Assembly (NCBI GenBank): GCA_004151065.3
Contig: NWUY0300044532.1
Location: 1 to 18,943, forward strand
DNA length: 18,943 nucleotides
Direction: 5' to 3'
Origin: Larix sibirica
Lineage: Eukaryota > Streptophyta > Pinopsida > Pinales > Pinaceae
Shown here: one piece after another, positions 1 to 8,443 of the stretch
How the letters are laid out: each line of letters opens with the position of its first letter
Position numbering within the stretch: position 1 is the stretch's first letter
The notes under the pieces: generated by a model
Seen by the model: the letters and a program-made list of their open reading frames with translations, nothing else
Databases searched by the model: none
Told to the model about the DNA's origin: nothing
Program-made: the position numbers and the translations under genes

Positions 1-28
1 AAAATAAAAATAAATAAATAAATAAAAT
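1..28. repeat. AAAT-type microsatellite
   Basis: The window opens with an A-rich run dominated by AAAT units, ending before the unique sequence that starts near base 29. It is a simple repeat and may continue beyond the window edge. Confidence 0.8.
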
Positions 29-140
29 TGAAATTGTGATATATGTTCGAATAATATTGAAAATGATACCATTATTACTTTACTTTCACCATGTAGAATG
101 GAAAAATGGCTTGAGTCGTTTTCTCCTTGTTACAATGTCA

Positions 141-201
141 TTCTTTTATACCTAAATGGTTTGAATTACTCTTCTTTATACCTAAATTGTTTTGAATTAC
201 T
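141..201. repeat. 30-bp tandem duplication
   Basis: Two adjacent copies share the core TATACCTAAAT followed by a TTTGAATTACT-like end, offset by 30 bp (the CCTAAAT core falls at 151 and 181). The copies differ by small substitutions, so the duplication is not recent. Similar flanking text (GAGTCGTTTTC) occurs near 114 and 229, suggesting a larger diverged repeat around it. Confidence 0.7.
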
Positions 202-274
202 TTCAATATGTACTTTGAAAATTGGCCGAGTCGTTTTCCCACTATGAAAAAGATAATGTAAAGCCATAGTCCAT

Positions 275-360
275 AGAATTTCATCGAGACAAGACAATGT
301 TGGTGGTAATATGAATTTGAATTTCATTGAGGCAAGGCAGGGTAGCGGTTATAATTGAAA
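275..360. repeat. 43-bp tandem duplication
   Basis: Two diverged copies begin with GAATTTCAT at 276 and 319. Each continues with a GA(G/C)ACAAGACA/GAGGCAAGGCA-type segment and a GGT-rich end. No coding potential is evident. Confidence 0.6.
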
Positions 361-428
361 TCATGTGCAAGAAAAACCTATATCAAAAGACTTTTTAGTA
401 CCTACTCACCAAACATTAGAATCTTCAT

Positions 429-806
429 ATGCCACCATCCAAAATGATACAATATGCATGATGTGTTGACAAAATGCAATAATGAAACCCACTTAAAATA
501 TGTTTTTTTAACCATGCCACCATCCAATTGCATGATTATATTATAGTGGAACTCCTATGCCACCATCCAAATGCCACAATATGGATGACGAGGTGACAAA
601 ATGCAATGATGAAACCTTATTTTTGGTTACCATACTAAATCATATTATTCTATTGCTAGATGGGACTTATGCTTTCACTCCTAATGAAACTCCTATGCCA
701 CTATCCAAATGACACAATATGGATGATGAGGTGACAAAATGCAATGATGAAACCTTATTTTTTAATATACTCAATCATGTTGTTCTATTGCTAGATGGGA
801 CTTATG
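429..806. repeat. 138-bp-period tandem repeat, about 2.5 copies
   Basis: The clearest copies start with ACTCCTATGCCA at 551 and 689. Both run through GGTGACAAAATGCAATGATG, an AT-rich middle and CTATTGCTAGATGGGACTTATG, ending at about 671 and 806. A partial, more diverged copy starts with ATGCCACCATCC at 429, and another short start lies at 514. There are no long ORFs. It could be a minisatellite or a tandemly duplicated fragment of an old transposon. Confidence 0.8.
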
Positions 807-932
807 TTGGCCATTATGTCATTATCCATATAAATATAATGGTTAGTAATTTATGAGGGGAAGTATAAATCTTTTATGTTTTAAGTTGTAACATTAAAGT
901 TTAATCTTCCCATTATTATTATTTATTATTTG

Positions 933-1061
933 GGTAAGAGGTTATTTTCTAATTAGGGGTAGTATATGGATAGGTGTGAAAGAGATTATTTATATTTTGG
1001 TAAGAGGTTAAATTATAATTAGGGGTAGTATTTGTATATGTGTGATATATGTGTGAGAGAG
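933..1061. repeat. 66-bp tandem duplication
   Basis: The segment GGTAAGAGGTTA, then CTAATTAGGGGTAGTAT and a GTGTGA-rich tail, occurs at 933 and again at 999 with moderate divergence. It is AT-rich and non-coding. Confidence 0.7.
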
Positions 1062-1639
1062 ACTAGGTTTAGATGTTACTAGAAAATATATGACCTCATC
1101 ATAAATAATTTAAGAAATGACTACAAATAATATTGTCTTTATTACAAATATTATATATTTTGAAAGCATTTTTAGGTCTTGCAATATGGCTTGAAATTGT
1201 TTTTAATTGGTTGAAATCTCATTTTTCTTAGATGTAAGGAAATAGACTAATGATCCATGAAAGTCAATGTCCTCTTACGGATCACCAATGCGTTATTTCA
1301 AGTGGCCAAGTTTCATTTACACACAATGATGTAAATTCACACCAAAATCTTTAGTATCAAGGGAGACTAGGTTAATAACCCTAAATATTGTAAGATATTT
1401 CAAAAAAAATCTCCCAACCATATGTCAAAGTTTCTTTAAAAACTAAAAAAATTATACCACTCTTCATTAAAAAATGAAATTGAAATATCAATCATTCATA
1501 TATTCAAACTTCAAACCAAACCTCAACCTCTCTAAACTTGTTGGTTAGATATAAATACTAATGTGAATGCCTTTTTTTCCTTGAATTTTTAAATTATAAA
1601 CTTTTAATAACCATTTCCATTTAAAAAATACTTTGTTTC
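1062..1639. other. AT-rich stretch without recognised features
   Basis: No gene or RNA was seen here on either strand. By position it could hold the 3' end of the adjacent minus-strand Gypsy element, but no match to the LTR-like sequence near 3627-3780 was found by eye. A polypurine-like run on the minus strand lies just inside the neighbouring element at 1665-1675. Confidence 0.5.
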
Positions 1640-2560
1640 TCACCTCCAAAAAAACATGTTGGAACTCCTCCTCTCATTGAACTTCTTTATAAGTAATTTT
1701 GATTGTAAATTGAAAAATGGTTGGTCTTTGTTCAATTGAAAAATGGTTGGTTCTACCTTAATTCCTTCAGTTGATACCACATGTCCTAGGAATTCTACCT
1801 CTTCTTTTCCAGAAATGCATTTTGACTTGTTAGCATAGAAGTTATTTCTTCTAGTAGCTTTAATATTGTCTCTATGTGCTTGAGGTGTTGGTTTCAATTA
1901 TTGTTGTAAACAAAGATATCATCAAAGAACACAAGAACAAACTTCCACAAGTATGGACGAAATAGGTCGTTCAACATTGCTTGGAAGGTAGCAGAGGCAT
2001 TGGATAACTTGAAGGGCATGACACAAAATTCATATAGGTCTTCATGGGTACAAAAAACGGTCTTAGGAATGTCTTCTTCATGTATTCTTATATGGTAATA
2101 ACCTAATTTTAGATCAAGTTTGGAAAAATACTTAGCACCATGAAGCTCATCCAATAGTTCATATACAAAAGGAATGGGAAACTTATCTTTAATGGTAATT
2201 TGATTTAACGCTTGATGGTCGATACAAAGTCTATAGGATCTATCTCTTTTTTCTTGCAAGTATGATCGGGGCTAAAAAGGGATGCTTGCTTCTTGTAATA
2301 ATGCACAATCCAATAATCTTGGACTAAGCATTCAATTTCCATCTTAAGTATACAAGATTGCTTTAATATTTTCTCCCAACCGGGGTTGAACTAGGGATCA
2401 ATTCTGTGATGTGATCTCTCGAACGTTCTAGAGGAAGACCATGAGGTTGGTCTTGAATAATGGTGTTGTATTTCTCAAGCATCTTATCTAATCCTCTTGG
2501 ATCATATGTTTCATTAGAAACTCCTTCTATTGAATTGTAAGATTTGAACATATAGATCTA
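1640..2560 (-). pseudogene. Ty3/Gypsy pol fragment: pre-RT linker and reverse transcriptase
   Basis: The best-preserved part (1894-2259) is a clear Ty3/Gypsy reverse transcriptase. It shows [19 protein letters not shown], the [17 protein letters not shown] block, the EEDIPKTVF block, VMPFKLSNA and the catalytic box FFDDI, whose two Asp codons are at 1918-1923. Upstream, 2363-2551 carries the linker before RT (LPLERSRDH motif). A stop and frame changes separate the linker from RT around 2265-2400. Downstream, a TGA at 1894-1896 ends the frame just after the catalytic box. A one-base frame change near 1850 follows, and RT resumes in a second frame with FLGHVVSTEGIKVEP. After about 1740 the similarity stops. 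It cannot make a working enzyme. Confidence 0.93.
1708..1751. repeat. 18-bp direct repeat inside the RT relic
   Basis: AATTGAAAAATGGTTGGT occurs identically at 1708-1725 and 1734-1751, a 26-bp period. It falls exactly where recognisable RT similarity ends, so it probably marks a local duplication that arose as the element decayed. Confidence 0.85.
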
Positions 2561-2639
2561 GGCACATAAACTAAAGAGATATACTTTGAAAATTAAATCA
2601 ACAATCAACTAATCATGTAACAAATGAGATATCATAGAT

Positions 2640-3263
2640 CATTACACAAAAACTAGAAGCAGATAAGAAAAAATAATAATGTATTTCATTAACTGTAATG
2701 AATGGAGGTGAACAAAATATATAGCAAGGCAAATGGAGGAAAATAATGTCACGAATATGGTATATATGAAAATAATGTTCAATTTTATTAATCCATCTTG
2801 TGCCTTCTTGATCCTTGCTATCAAATTTTGGAACTTCTATATTTATTTTTGTGTATAATGTAGTTGAACAAAATTGTATTACAACAAAAATGAAGTTGGG
2901 GTATTTATTCTTTTACTTCTATTTTTTAAGGCTTCCAACTCATCTTTCAACACTAAGAGTGGTTTAAGTTTCTTGTTGATTCCTTGTAATGCAGTTGAGA
3001 CACTAGCGATTTTGGTGTCAATATCGACCTCCATCTTTTTCATTGATTCATTTGTCTTTAATTGATAGGTCATGTGGCCCCTGTCTTCCTTGAATTTTTT
3101 GTGCTCCTTGTGATGCAAGGGTGGTTTGCTTCATGCACAAGTATATGTAACGATTATGTCGATGGAATGTTAAGGGTTCTTTGAAACTTAACAAGTTCTT
3201 TTTAAAAAAAATGAGCTCAAATTCATTGAATGCTACACTTGACCCAATGGTTGGAATGTTCAA
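2640..3263 (-). pseudogene. Probable Gypsy gag fragment
   Basis: Minus-strand frames here look like the N-terminal half of a plant Gypsy gag. A charged, coiled-coil-like segment at 2879-3118 (NESMKKMEVDIDTKIASV, then KDELEALKNR) is followed near 2760-2834 by VPKFDSKDQEGTRWINKIEH. That is the PKFDG-x-DP-x-x-W-I-x-K-I-E pattern which opens the retrotransposon gag domain. The frame then becomes hydrophobic noise and ends at 2642. A second frame at 3048-3263 overlaps the coiled-coil region, so a frameshift is likely near 3060-3120. The position upstream of RT on the same strand supports the call. The gag identity rests on one short motif plus position. Confidence 0.65.
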
Positions 3264-3353
3264 GGATGCTTAATTTGAAATTGAATGGTGCTCAAAGGAC
3301 AATGAGAAATTCACACATGCAAGAGAATAAATGTATACACAACGCACAACACA

Positions 3354-3568
3354 TAGGGATCCATGCAACCAAAATGCACAAGATACAACACCTAGCACTA
3401 GGATACCATGCAATAGTCCATACAGGAATAGGTTTAGCATGTAGGGATCCACAACCAAAACACACATGATACAACATGCAAGTATGGCATGCAACACCAT
3501 GACACCATGCAACAATCCATAGAAGAATAGGGTTAGCATGCATGGATACAACGTAGCCAAAATAGAGC
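3354..3568. repeat. 88-99-bp tandem repeat in the Gypsy leader
   Basis: TAGGGATCCA followed by ACCAAAA, GATACAACA, ACCATGCAA and a GGAATAGGTTTAGCATG-like end starts at 3354 and again at 3442. A third partial copy starts near 3541. The periods are 88 and 99 bp, and the second copy has an extra GCATGCAACACCATGA-like insertion. Long open frames on both strands here are by-products of the repeat. It lies between the weak primer-binding site and gag, the usual place for an untranslated leader. Confidence 0.8.
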
Positions 3569-3612
3569 CTTGTAGCTCCACACTCCACACATAAGTAGCA
3601 TAAGGAAATTAC

Positions 3613-3624
3613 GCTATGATATAA
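3613..3624 (-). other. Candidate degenerate tRNA-Met primer-binding site
   Basis: The minus strand reads TTATATCATAGC, matching 9 of 12 bases of the common plant LTR-retrotransposon primer-binding site TGGTATCAGAGC. Two bases upstream the minus strand reads TCCA, as expected for an LTR ending in CA. Position and orientation agree with gag and RT. The match is imperfect and could be chance. Confidence 0.4.
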
Positions 3625-3626
3625 AT

Positions 3627-3780
3627 TGGAGGCATCATTTCCATATATATATATATATATATATTCATTATTTATTTAGTGACGTTTTACAAGGAGTGAG
3701 TACTCATAAATACAATGGAGTGAAGAGTCACAACCCTTTACTCAAGAAATGGTGACCCCTGACCCAGTTAATGAATACAT
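3627..3780 (-). mobile_element. Candidate 3' part of the Gypsy 5' LTR
   Basis: Reading the minus strand towards the candidate primer-binding site, the segment contains an AATAAA-type polyadenylation signal (plus-strand TTTATTTA near 3669-3676) and an AT dinucleotide tract, then ends in CA. This is a plausible R/U5 layout. The upstream LTR edge is not visible and no second copy was found, so the call rests on position and weak motifs. Confidence 0.3.
3643..3664. repeat. (AT)n microsatellite
   Basis: An uninterrupted run of about 11 AT units. Confidence 0.95.
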
Positions 3781-4964
3781 TAACTAATGACTAATATTTA
3801 GTTTAAAGTTATATTGACAGTTTGCTACATGTTATTTTATTCCTTCAAATATAAAAAACAACATAGGTCCATCTTAATCTCAGTTAAGTCGTGAGGGATA
3901 AAGAAATCAAATAGTAAAGTTTCATGCACTTCAAAAATTAAGGTTAAGATGGGTTTACAGAGGATTTTTTCACCCACCTATGCCATGTCATTGTTACATT
4001 AGGTTCCACACCTCCTACTAATGCAATGAAATTCTCAAGAATAACTAGTTTGATTTCTTTTATCGATCTAATAAACCTTGTTATTAATCACCACCATTAC
4101 CACAATCCAACATTTATTTAAAATAATCATGTTTTATTCAATGTTTACATATTGACATACATCATCTCATTTGCAACATTGCTTTGGATCCTTCGAGTAG
4201 TTCCTCTTTAGACTCAAAATCTTTGAAAATTCTCATTCAAAGTTTGCATATTCTACACAAGCACACTGGAAAAGCTTGAACAACATGGTCTTCTCATCAT
4301 TGCTTACTTCATCTTTGGCTAAAATGAGGTTGGAAAAGGACTTTAATAAATGGTTGAAACTTAGGACATCCTAGATGATATAACCCTCTTCTATGAGGAA
4401 AACCTTAAATTGAAATAAAAATAGTGCCTAAATTCCTATATACTGGTGAAAATATCAAAAATAAAAATAACAATGTTATTATAAAAAACACCATCAATTC
4501 CAAGCTTGACCATTGTTTCTACCCCAGTAAGGTCTGGTAAGGTTGCAAGCCTCAATACAAAAATGGGGATTGCGAAGCTAAGAACTAAGTCATATACATT
4601 GGGTAGCAAAACCAATATATGGATTTTTTTTAAACTCCTTTGTAAAAAAAATAAATTAATCTATGCAACTTGGAAAAGTTTGGAGACAAAACTCATTCCC
4701 TTCTTATATGTGCTTTCAATGATACCTACAAATTTGGTCTATGAAATCCTAAATCAAGACAACAAATTAAGCTTAGAAAACTTGTTGTGAATCTCAACTC
4801 ACATTGGAAACAAGCATCGCCATCATCATCATATGACTCAAAACTCATGTATAAAAAATTCATTATTTGCATTTGCAAAATTGCTTTCTATATTTCATAA
4901 TCTCTAAAGAAGACCTAAACTTATTGAATTTCACAACTTATAAAAACCATAATTATTTTGGCAT
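3781..4964. other. AT-rich region without a recognised gene
   Basis: No coding family was recognised on either strand. The longest open frame (plus strand, about 4506-4790) begins at TTG rather than ATG and resembles nothing known to me. The stretch contains one copy of a diverged repeat (4139-4260) and a weak inverted pair built on CCATCTTAA (near 3870 and 3950). Confidence 0.5.
4139..4260 (+). repeat. Dispersed repeat, copy 1 (partner at 5746-5880)
   Basis: This segment and 5746-5880 share, in order, TTTACATATT, a CATCAT/CTTCATC-like block, ACTCAAAATCTT and a CAAAGTTT-like end, in the same orientation with substitutions and small gaps. The shared core suggests two old copies of one unidentified repeat. 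Confidence 0.5.
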
Positions 4965-5264
4965 TTTCATTTTTATTGTGTTCAAATATAGAAATAAATT
5001 CCTTGATTAATTTGGCTATCTTTATTTATCTAAAACACTTATTGGTAAACACTAATCTTGTAGCAGTGTTGACCACAATATGATAAGAACACTTGATGAA
5101 AACTTCATGCATGAGAAAAGTTCTACAGTGATCCAAGGCTTATGCAGAGGGAACAATGCCCCCCACATGTTTATTGAATTCTAAATTGACTTGAGTTCAT
5201 TATATACACACCCTATCAAAATTTATTTAAAACTACTTAGTATAGATCCATCTTATCTTGAGAT
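4965..5264 (+). repeat. Long tandem duplication, copy 1 (330-bp period)
   Basis: About 300 bp beginning TTTCATTTTTATTGTGTTC is repeated almost exactly from 5295. Shared landmarks include CTTGATTAATTTGGCTATC, CTTCATGCATGAGAAAAG and AGTGATCCAAGGCTTATGCA. This copy lacks a 15-base segment present in copy 2 near 5398. The close match indicates a duplication younger than most repeats here. Confidence 0.95.
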
Positions 5265-5279
5265 GGATCTATACTAAGT
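5235..5279. repeat. Perfect 19-bp inverted repeat with 7-base loop
   Basis: ACTTAGTATAGATCCATCT (5235-5253) is followed by the loop TATCTTG and then its exact reverse complement (5261-5279). The left arm is the normal end of the duplicated unit and also occurs at the end of copy 2 (about 5580-5598). The right arm exists only here, between the two copies. It is therefore an inverted copy created at the duplication junction. Transcribed RNA would form a strong hairpin. Confidence 0.95.
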
Positions 5280-5294
5280 TCTAATTGACTTGAG

Positions 5295-5609
5295 TTTCAT
5301 TTTTATTGTGTTCAAATATAGAAATAAATTCCTTGATTAATTTGGCTATCTTTATTTATCTAAAACACTTATTGGCAAAAACTAATCTTGTAGCAATGAG
5401 TCGGAGCCTCTTTTTGACCACAATATGATAAGAATACTTGATGAAAACTTCATGCATGAGAAAAGTTCTACAGTGATCCAAGGCTTATGCACAGGGAACA
5501 ATGCCCCTTACATGTTTATTGAATTATAGATTGACTTGAGTTCATTATATACACACCCTATCAAAATTTATTTAAAACTACTTAGTATAGATCCATCTTA
5601 TCTTGAGAT
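5295..5609 (+). repeat. Long tandem duplication, copy 2
   Basis: Second copy of the 4965-5264 unit, 315 bp long. It carries the extra segment GAGTCGGAGCCTCTT near 5398. It ends at CTTGAGAT and then continues into unrelated sequence. A weaker inverted pair links its end (about 5590-5608) to GTTAAGATGGA near 5675. Confidence 0.95.
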
Positions 5610-5745
5610 CTATTGATTATCCAAATAGATTCAATTGAACAATTGTGATGGAAATTTGTTTGTGCAATCTTGAGTTAAGATGGATATATGATGACATTTG
5701 ATGCATATGCTTAGTATCACTTATCTAGATGCAATAATCAAAATT

Positions 5746-5880
5746 TCCTTAACATTTACATATTAACACACTTCATCTTCCTTTACAATATTACTCCCTA
5801 TCCTTCCACTAAGTACATGTTATACTCAAAATCTTAAAAAGTCTCGTAAACATCCCCCAAAGTTTAAATTTTTCTATCAA
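5746..5880 (+). repeat. Dispersed repeat, copy 2 (partner at 4139-4260)
   Basis: Diverged same-strand partner of 4139-4260, sharing the ACTCAAAATCTT core and flanking blocks. Confidence 0.5.
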
Positions 5881-6920
5881 TCCACTACTTCCATTTTAGC
5901 CTCAAAATCTCTCAAAATACTCAAATGAGAATATTGCTTTTGCTTTTATAAAAAATATATTCACAAGAACATGGAATCTTGCTCAATAAAATGTTATTCA
6001 ATTATCAACCATATTAAATTTGAATTTAATGACACTTGACCTCAATCGACAAAACACACTATCTGAATTTAATGACTTATAACATTACTCAACAACATAG
6101 ATGTAAACTAATTTTGACTTATAATATTAATTTCTACTTTTAACCAACTTTCTTTCATATTATCTTTAATGTTTCATAAACTAAATTGAAATAAAAAATA
6201 CTTTCAAATACTATTTCCTATTAAATTTAACATCTAATAATTTAAAATATATATATATAAATATCATCATTTTCTATTCACTTCCATTAAATAAACATTA
6301 TCATTTCACTTTAAAAAAAAATTACACATATATTAACATTTTTTTAATAACTTCCAATCCTCAACATAAATTTCAAGATTCTATACCCCTGAAAACACAG
6401 CCCAAGTAACTTTCACATCCCAAGCAACTTTCCACTTTATGATTCTCATGATCCCAATTCCATTAGTGACCCTTCAACATCATTATCTCAATTCCCTTAG
6501 TGACCTTCAATATCATTATGCTTCTCATTTATTGTGATTCCCATGAGCTGACCTCTTTCATCATACTTTTCATTTATTATTATTATTCTCATAATTTCAA
6601 AACCATTGGCAAAACCTCTTAAACATCAATATCCATCAATATCCTTTGATTCTCATGATTTCAGATCCTTTAGAAAAAGGATATATAGAAAAAAATAATT
6701 GCAAAAGTAAATTGAATTTTAATATTTTAAATTGAAAAAGATAATATGAAAATAGATAACAATAAAAAAATTCGAAACTATAAAAAATTTGACTGGTTAT
6801 TGAATGGTCTATTAAATGAAAAAACAAAAACAATAACAATAACAGGGAAAGAAGAATTACATTGCATTTAACAAAACCAAAAACTAGTTACATTTATATA
6901 AAAAAAAAAAGTGAAACAAA
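5881..6920. other. Very AT-rich region, no gene seen
   Basis: Long A/T runs and short AT repeats (for example near 6247) dominate. A small pair of similar phrases (CAATTCCATTAGTGACC and CAATTCCCTTAGTGACC, near 6455-6505) is a short duplication. The only open frame of note (6636-6839, minus) is low-complexity and unconvincing. Confidence 0.5.
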
Positions 6921-6924
6921 ATAC

Positions 6925-7010
6925 CTGGAACCATGGTTGCCAAGCGGTTGAAACCGCCAAATCTAGTTCGGTGCACATGAACGTCAAGAAAGCAATGGGA
7001 GGCCTCTCGA
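6925..7010. other. Short GC-rich patch next to AT-rich DNA
   Basis: About 85 bp of balanced to GC-rich sequence (TTGCCAAGCGGTTGAAACCG, then GTTCGGTGCACATGAACGTC, then GGGAGGCCTCTCGAG) starts abruptly after AT-rich DNA. On the minus strand one frame is stop-free and ends at a CAG|GTATTT splice-donor-like site. It could be an exon remnant, an untranslated part of the neighbouring gene or a repeat fragment. No protein family was recognised. Confidence 0.3.
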
Positions 7011-7618
7011 GCAATAATAATAATTTTACAGTACATGATTTGATTGTATTTTAAAACCGACAAATCTACATCTCAGAAAGTACAATACTCTCCACATCTT
7101 TAAATAGGCACGAGTCAGCTACGATCACAACGTGCAATGCATGTGGGATACGATATTCCCCTCCACCTAAAAAAACAGGCAATCTACCATCAAACCCCCC
7201 ATTGCAGTTACAGCAGAAATCCATACATACATACATACAGAAAGACGTAATAAGCTCAGAGCCGAGCCCAGCCTAGCAGAATTTGTTAGCATGGCACCAT
7301 ATTTAAAATGATGAAATACATAAACAGCAGCAGCAGTTATGAATGCAAATCCATTAGAAACCCTCATTCACCCGCACTAAAAATTGGTTACAAAACACCT
7401 GATAATGCCATGAGATGGCTGTAGGCTTCACCGCCAAAGCGGGCCTTTTAGGATTCGATCACGAATCCCCAGACCCTGCGGTTTTCGCCATTATATTGTG
7501 CCTGTGTTAATTATTCAAGATTAGTAAGAAACCCAAGGACTCGTTACCAGCAAGCAAAACAGCGGTCTACTGTTTCAGTTGATCATTGCGGGGTTTTGAA
7601 CTCGGGCCGGTCCTGCTG
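7011..7618 (-). other. 3' flank / probable 3' untranslated region of the RLP44-like gene
   Basis: About 600 bp downstream of the stop codon keeps the GC-richer composition of the gene and contains no convincing protein. No canonical AATAAA on the gene strand was identified, so the transcript end is unknown. A donor-like GTAACG near 7548 and a pyrimidine-rich acceptor (TTTTTTTAG) near 7168 on the minus strand could bound a 3'-UTR intron, which is speculative. Confidence 0.4.
7222..7239. repeat. (CATA)n microsatellite
   Basis: Four CATA units plus a partial unit, within the presumed 3' flank of the RLP44-like gene. Confidence 0.9.
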
Positions 7619-8443
7619 TCAATATTCAGGCATCAGATGCGTGATTTTGCCCTCTTCTGCAGCGTATCCCTGCTCGGTCACGCGTAACCAAATGCAAACC
7701 GCGGTAAAGCTGACGACCAGGCTGAGCATACCGCTTCCTAAACCAATCCCCACAATGGCCATCACAGAGAGCCCGTGGCTCTTGGGTGGGGGCAACGGGT
7801 ATCCATACAATTCCTTGTTGCCCAGGAAGGAACTCGCGTTAAAGCGAGGCAAAACCCCACTTTTATTCACAAGCGATGTCGGTATCATGCCCTGCAGCTT
7901 GTTCTTCGAAACATCGAACGCGCTTAGCCTCGTCAGGAGCCCCAGCTGCGGGGGAATGGTGCCCGTGAGCCTGTTGTCGTGGAGATCTATAACGTTTAGG
8001 TATGCGCACAGTATTAACGATGGGGGTATCGAACCCTGAAGCTCGTTGACGGAAAGATTCAGGACAGCAAGATTGACCAGATACTGCAGCTCCGTCGGGA
8101 TCTCACCGGAGAAACGGTTTGCCGACAGGTCGAGGGACTGTAAATTGGTGCAGTTGGAAATGAAGGGCGAGATCGAGCCGCCGATGCCGAAGCCTGCAAA
8201 GCTGAGCTTAAAAACCCTCTCGTTGTTGCAGGTCACGCCTTCGAGCTCTGAGATGGTACCGTTACAGGGGGTTTTGAGCTTGTCACTGGTCCACTGCGTT
8301 AGCTTGTTGCCGGGATCCTGGATCGAAACCTTGACGCCTGAGAGACAGGCCTCGTCCTCCGGATCTGCGTGGACAAAATCCCCAAGAAGCACTACTAAAG
8401 ACACAAAGAAAAAGAACCACAGAACCCGTTTTTTGTTCGCCAT
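7619..8443 (-). CDS. RLP44: RLP44-type leucine-rich-repeat receptor-like protein
   Basis: This is an intact single-exon ORF of 274 residues, the same length as Arabidopsis RLP44 as I recall it. The layout is a signal peptide (about 1-26, basic start then a hydrophobic run), an N-terminal LRR cap with Cys33, Cys60 and Cys72, about five LRRs (77-193) with [14 protein letters not shown] and [14 protein letters not shown], and the juxtamembrane motif [20 protein letters not shown] membrane span follows at about 228-253 ([15 protein letters not shown]), then a 21-residue tail ending MPEY with no kinase. N-glycosylation sequons lie at Asn61, 97, 129, 193 and 202. In Arabidopsis, RLP44 senses altered pectin and acts at the plasma membrane with BAK1, BRI1 and PSKR1 to promote brassinosteroid and phytosulfokine signalling. 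The start at 8443 places the signal peptide at the N terminus in a good context (G at -3, GC after ATG). An in-frame ATG at 8497 would add 18 residues before the signal peptide. Confidence 0.94.
   Translation of the reverse strand: MANKKRVLWFFFFVSLVVLLGDFVHADPEDEACLSGVKVSIQDPGNKLTQWTSDKLKTPCNGTISELEGVTCNNERVFKLSFAGFGIGGSISPFISNCTNLQSLDLSANRFSGEIPTELQYLVNLAVLNLSVNELQGSIPPSLILCAYLNVIDLHDNRLTGTIPPQLGLLTRLSAFDVSKNKLQGMIPTSLVNKSGVLPRFNASSFLGNKELYGYPLPPPKSHGLSVMAIVGIGLGSGMLSLVVSFTAVCIWLRVTEQGYAAEEGKITHLMPEY

Larger units (their letters stand above)
1640..3628 (-). mobile_element. Degenerate, internally deleted Ty3/Gypsy LTR retrotransposon
   Basis: Read on the minus strand, the pieces come in normal Gypsy order: a weak primer-binding site and leader (3624 down to 3270), a gag-like piece (3263-2640), then the pre-RT linker and reverse transcriptase (2560-1640). 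The rest of gag, the CCHC knuckle and the protease, which should lie between gag and RT, are absent: only about 80 bp separates the two pieces. No RNase H, integrase or matching 3' LTR was recognised. The element is therefore a relic that lost its internal and 3' portions by deletion. Boundaries are approximate because no pair of LTRs could be matched. Confidence 0.85.

Noticed and set aside
1665-1675. Polypurine-tract-like run (minus AGAGGAGGAG) as the Gypsy 3' LTR boundary
   Set aside because: No TG-starting LTR matching the candidate 5' LTR follows it, and integrase sequence is missing before it.
3270-3590. Overlapping 98- and 106-codon minus-strand frames
   Set aside because: They fall on the 88-99-bp tandem repeat, which keeps several frames open at once; no domain is present.
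5590-5684. Weak inverted repeat (about 15 of 18 matches, loop near 57 bases) as a MITE
   Set aside because: No target-site duplication or known MITE terminus; the match may reflect the recurring CCATCTTA motif in this region.
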